In this document: positions 5,252 to 7,674 of the stretch, piece after piece
Layout: each line of letters opens with the position of its first letter
Position numbering within the stretch: the stretch's first letter is position 1
Origin: Methylothermaceae bacterium
GTDB taxonomy: Bacteria; Pseudomonadota; Gammaproteobacteria; Methylococcales; Methylothermaceae
Direction: 5' to 3'
DNA length: 7,674 nt
Assembly: GCA_027024125.1 (NCBI GenBank)
Contig: JALVSV010000027.1
Span: 1-7,674, forward strand
Position numbers and translations under genes: made by a program
The notes under the pieces: generated by a model
Database searches by the model: none
The model's input: only the letters and a program-made list of their open reading frames with translations
Told to the model about the DNA's origin: nothing

Positions 5252-7134
5252 ACTCTCTCCTGACCCTCAAAAATGTCTCCCTCGCCTATGGCATCCATCC
5301 GCTACTGGACCGGTCAGAATTCAGTATCGAGTCCGGCGAGCGAGTGGGTCTGATCGGCCGCAATGGCGAGGGAAAATCCACCCTGCTGAAACTATGTGCC
5401 GGAGATATCCAGCCCGATGAGGGCGAAATCTGGCGCCGTCCGGAATTGAGGGTGGCACTGCTGGAACAGTCCCCCCGTTTTGATCCCGGATTGACCGCCT
5501 ACGACGTCGTCGCCCAGGGTCTTGGGGAAATCGGCAATCTGCTGCAGCAGTATCACCACCTGGCTCAGCAACATTCACCCGACCTCAAACGCCTGGAAAG
5601 GCTGCAACACCAACTGGAAGCCAAACACGGCTGGAGTTTCGGCCAGCGGATCGAGCAGGCCCTTAGCCATCTCGGTCTCGACCCTGAGATCAGGGTCGAG
5701 ACCCTCTCTGGCGGCTGGCAACGGCGGCTGGCATTGGCCAGGGCCAGGGCATCCGACCCGGACCTGCTGCTGCTGGATGAACCCACCAACCATCTGGACC
5801 TGGAAACCATCACCTGGCTGGAAGAAGAACTGCTGCAGTATTCCGGCGCTATCCTGTTCGTCACCCACGACCGTACCTTCCTGCAAAAGCTGGCCACCCG
5901 TATCGTCGATCTCGACCGTGGCAGGCTGACCTCCTGGCCCGGGGACTACCGCACTTATCTGGAGAAGAAAGCAGCCGCCCTGGAAGAAGAGGAACGTCAC
6001 AACGCCGAATTCGACAAGAAGCTGGCCCAGGAGGAAACCTGGATCCGTCAGGGAATCAAAGCCCGCCGCACCCGTAACGAGGGTCGGGTTCGGGCCCTTA
6101 AAAAACTGCGTGAAGAGCGGGCAAGGCGCCGCGAACATCAGGGCAAGGCCAATCTGGTGCTGGAATCGGGAGAGCGCTCCGGCAAGCTGGTGATCCAGGC
6201 TGAGAACATCAGCTTTACCTACGACGACAAGGCGATTGTCAAGGATTTCTCCACCACCATTTTACGCGGCGACCGAATCGGTCTGATCGGCCCCAATGGC
6301 ACCGGCAAATCCACTCTTCTGAAGTTGTTGCTGAAACAACTGGAACCCCAGTCCGGTCATATCCGCCACGGCACCAATCTGGAAATCGTCTGGTTCGACC
6401 AGCAGCGCAGCCACCTCGACCCTGAGCGTACCGTGGTTGACACAATCGCTGACGGCAACGACTGGATCACCATTGGAGGGCAGCGCCGCCACGTCATGTC
6501 CTATCTGGCCGACTTCCTGTTCTCCCCCAACCGTGCCCGTTCTCCGGTCATGTCGCTGTCCGGTGGCGAGCAGAGCCGCCTGCTGTTGGCTAAGCTGTTC
6601 ACCCGCCCTGCCAACCTGCTGGTCCTCGACGAACCCACCAACGATCTGGATCTGGAAACCCTTGAACTGCTGGAACAACTATTGGTCGATTTCGACGGCA
6701 CCCTGCTGTTGGTGAGCCATGACCGCACCTTCCTGGACAACGTGGTCACTTCCACTCTGGTGTTCGAGGATGACGGTAAAGTTTCCGAATACGTCGGTGG
6801 CTACGAAGACTGGCTGCGCCAGCGGCCGGTTCCGGCCGACGATCCGGGGCCCAAGGCCAAAGCCAAAGCGCCACCACCCAAACCCAGGCGCGTCAGAACC
6901 AAACTCAGTTACAAGGAACAACGGGAACTGGAAGCCCTGCCCGGAGAAATCGAAATCCTGGAAGCCCGTCAGGCCGCACTCAACGAGCAGATTGCCCAAC
7001 CAGACTTCTACCGCGGCGACCGGGCAGAAATCGACCGTGTCCTGGCAGAACTCAAATCTCTGGAGCGGAACCTGGAAAAGCAATACGCCCGCTGGGACGA
7101 GTTGGAGGCGTTGCGCGAGTCGCTGGAAGCTTGA
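5248..7134 (+). CDS. uup: ABC-F family ATPase Uup
   Basis: A 628-residue soluble protein with two ATP-binding domains in tandem, close in length and sequence to E. coli Uup (about 635). Domain 1 has Walker A GRNGEGKST (37-45), signature LSGGW (153-157), Walker B LLLLDEPTNHLD (173-184) and His-loop H207. The linker (about 240-310) includes the block EETWIRQGIKARRTRNEGRV, characteristic of this branch. Domain 2 has Walker A GPNGTGKST (348-356), signature LSGGE (437-441), Walker B LLVLDEPTNDLD (457-468) and His-loop H491. A basic Pro/Lys/Ala tether (about 535-550) leads to the C-terminal coiled-coil domain (551-628). ABC-F proteins act on ribosomes; Uup also binds branched DNA, and its loss raises precise transposon excision in E. 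coli. The ATG at 5248 is chosen over an in-frame upstream start inside vapC because the family begins with the short SLLTLKNVSLAYG strand. No good Shine-Dalgarno is seen, so translation probably depends on coupling to vapC. Confidence 0.95.
   Translation: MNSLLTLKNVSLAYGIHPLLDRSEFSIESGERVGLIGRNGEGKSTLLKLCAGDIQPDEGEIWRRPELRVALLEQSPRFDPGLTAYDVVAQGLGEIGNLLQQYHHLAQQHSPDLKRLERLQHQLEAKHGWSFGQRIEQALSHLGLDPEIRVETLSGGWQRRLALARARASDPDLLLLDEPTNHLDLETITWLEEELLQYSGAILFVTHDRTFLQKLATRIVDLDRGRLTSWPGDYRTYLEKKAAALEEEERHNAEFDKKLAQEETWIRQGIKARRTRNEGRVRALKKLREERARRREHQGKANLVLESGERSGKLVIQAENISFTYDDKAIVKDFSTTILRGDRIGLIGPNGTGKSTLLKLLLKQLEPQSGHIRHGTNLEIVWFDQQRSHLDPERTVVDTIADGNDWITIGGQRRHVMSYLADFLFSPNRARSPVMSLSGGEQSRLLLAKLFTRPANLLVLDEPTNDLDLETLELLEQLLVDFDGTLLLVSHDRTFLDNVVTSTLVFEDDGKVSEYVGGYEDWLRQRPVPADDPGPKAKAKAPPPKPRRVRTKLSYKEQRELEALPGEIEILEARQAALNEQIAQPDFYRGDRAEIDRVLAELKSLERNLEKQYARWDELEALRESLEA
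5674..5703. repeat. Perfect 14-bp inverted repeat with 2-nt centre inside uup
   Basis: GGTCTCGACCCTGA (5674-5687) and its exact complement TCAGGGTCGAGACC (5690-5703) flank GA. It codes for part of GLDPEIRVETL, just before the first LSGGW signature. The encoded segment has the same length as in E. coli Uup as I recall it (LGLDPNVALSSLSGGW), so the palindrome arose by substitution rather than insertion. With a 2-nt centre it would form a cruciform in DNA; in RNA the stem would lose a pair or two to make a loop. Confidence 0.85.
6823..6838. repeat. Short GC palindrome in the uup tether region
   Basis: CGGCCGG and CCGGCCG flank TT, giving 7-bp perfect arms. The site codes for RPVPA near the end of the second ATPase domain, before the Pro/Lys tether. 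It may be chance in GC-rich coding DNA. Confidence 0.4.
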
Positions 7135-7194
7135 AGGAGGCAACAAGAGCGGATTCAAGAAGTCAGCCTCACTGCAGGAGGGAGAACCTGAATT

Positions 7195-7674
7195 TCAGGA
7201 GACTGACTCGAGATATCGCAAACAGGCTTCGTACTTTTCCGGGTAGTCCCTGCGCACCCGCCTTTCGAGACGTTCCGCCAGCACCCGGTTGCGCTTGGCT
7301 GCGCCAATCAAGTGGGTATATCCCGCCTGGCGCGAGCACTCGGGATCATACGCTTGCTCCGCGCCGGGGAACAGGTATTGCATCTGCAATCGACTGGAAA
7401 ACCGGTTTTTTACCTGGCGGTGAAACTCGATACAGGCCATGATCGAATATTGTTCGACGAACAGGTTATCCGCCATGTTGCCGCCCAGACTGGACCAGCC
7501 GTCCTGGTTGTCGGGATGCTCAACGCTCTTGATGCCCAGATCGGCATAATGTCGGATGAATTCGACGTGGCTCCCTCCGAAAATCCCGCAACAGGCGGCC
7601 TGATTGCACTGCCGGTCAACCGACCACTGCCATTCCTCCGGCACCCACCCTCCCACGGCGTTCAAAGCATCGAC
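7195..7674 (-). CDS. C-terminal part of a DUF6734-like, possibly glycosyltransferase-related protein
   Basis: An open frame entering from the right edge and ending at TGA 7197-7195; about 159 codons are visible and the start lies outside. It reads WVPEEWQWSVDRQCNQAACC, then GIFGGSHVEFIRHYADLGIK, VEHPDNQDGW, VEQYSIMACIEFHRQ and AGYTHLIGAAKRNRVLAERL, and ends ERRVRRDYPEKYEACLRYLE. The pattern 'N.A.CGIFGG.....FI..YA...N..GW......VEQY......FH......YLF......GYTHL...K' recalls DUF6734 proteins, which have glycosyltransferase-like folds. I make this match from memory, with moderate confidence. No membrane segment is visible. The clustered cysteines (CNQAACCG) are conspicuous. It converges on uup with 60 bp between stops, in which I see no clear terminator. 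Confidence 0.6.
   Translation of the reverse strand, partial: VDALNAVGGWVPEEWQWSVDRQCNQAACCGIFGGSHVEFIRHYADLGIKSVEHPDNQDGWSSLGGNMADNLFVEQYSIMACIEFHRQVKNRFSSRLQMQYLFPGAEQAYDPECSRQAGYTHLIGAAKRNRVLAERLERRVRRDYPEKYEACLRYLESVS

Noticed and set aside
7135..7194. A bidirectional terminator between uup and the convergent gene
   Set aside because: Only 4-bp stems (such as CAGG...CCTG) are present, with no T run on either strand.
7131..7442. An open frame beginning at the uup stop, with AAGGAGG just downstream of that stop
   Set aside because: No start codon lies at a proper distance after the AAGGAGG. The frame runs opposite the DUF6734-like gene and has no family resemblance.

Overview
The window looks like a piece of a moderately GC-rich gammaproteobacterial chromosome. 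Three things point that way: a NagZ start region and an Uup that both read closely like the enterobacterial proteins, a PA0069-type radical SAM protein, and a dispersed GC-rich palindrome of a kind seen between genes in that class. A methanotroph or sulfur-oxidiser relative is possible, but the sequence alone does not fix the genus.

Left part (1-3552), ordinary chromosomal genes. On the minus strand, an alkaline-ceramidase-like membrane hydrolase (182-952) lies directly upstream of the beginning of nagZ (139 down to the left edge), probably in one transcript. A 134-bp divergent spacer separates this pair from a plus-strand PA0069-family radical SAM gene (1087-2145). That gene runs head-on, with only 6 bp between stop codons, into a minus-strand CPA1/NhaP-type cation/proton antiporter (2152-3552).

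Middle part (3553-4601), an accessory scar. It holds a large inverted repeat (3641-3749) with an inner hairpin, the N-terminal stub of one transposase (3858-4091), a 75-bp junction carrying a TGTAAAAATTTCTGACA element, and the C-terminal stub of an IS66 transposase (4166-4438). Neither insertion sequence is intact.

Right part (4602-7674). A VapBC-type toxin-antitoxin pair (4602-5251) overlaps by 4 nt within itself (TTGA) and again with the start of uup (ATGA). The ABC-F ATPase gene uup (5248-7134) therefore appears to be translated from the toxin-antitoxin message. The uup gene contains a perfect 14-bp inverted repeat with a 2-nt centre. After a 60-bp convergent gap lies the C-terminal part of a minus-strand protein (7195 to the right edge) that resembles DUF6734 glycosyltransferase-like proteins.

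I see no RNA genes, CRISPR array or clearly new multi-gene defence system. The most unusual points are the vapB-vapC-uup overlap chain, the palindrome inside uup, the palindromic repeat element beside the decayed transposases, and the bacterial ceramidase homologue placed beside nagZ.
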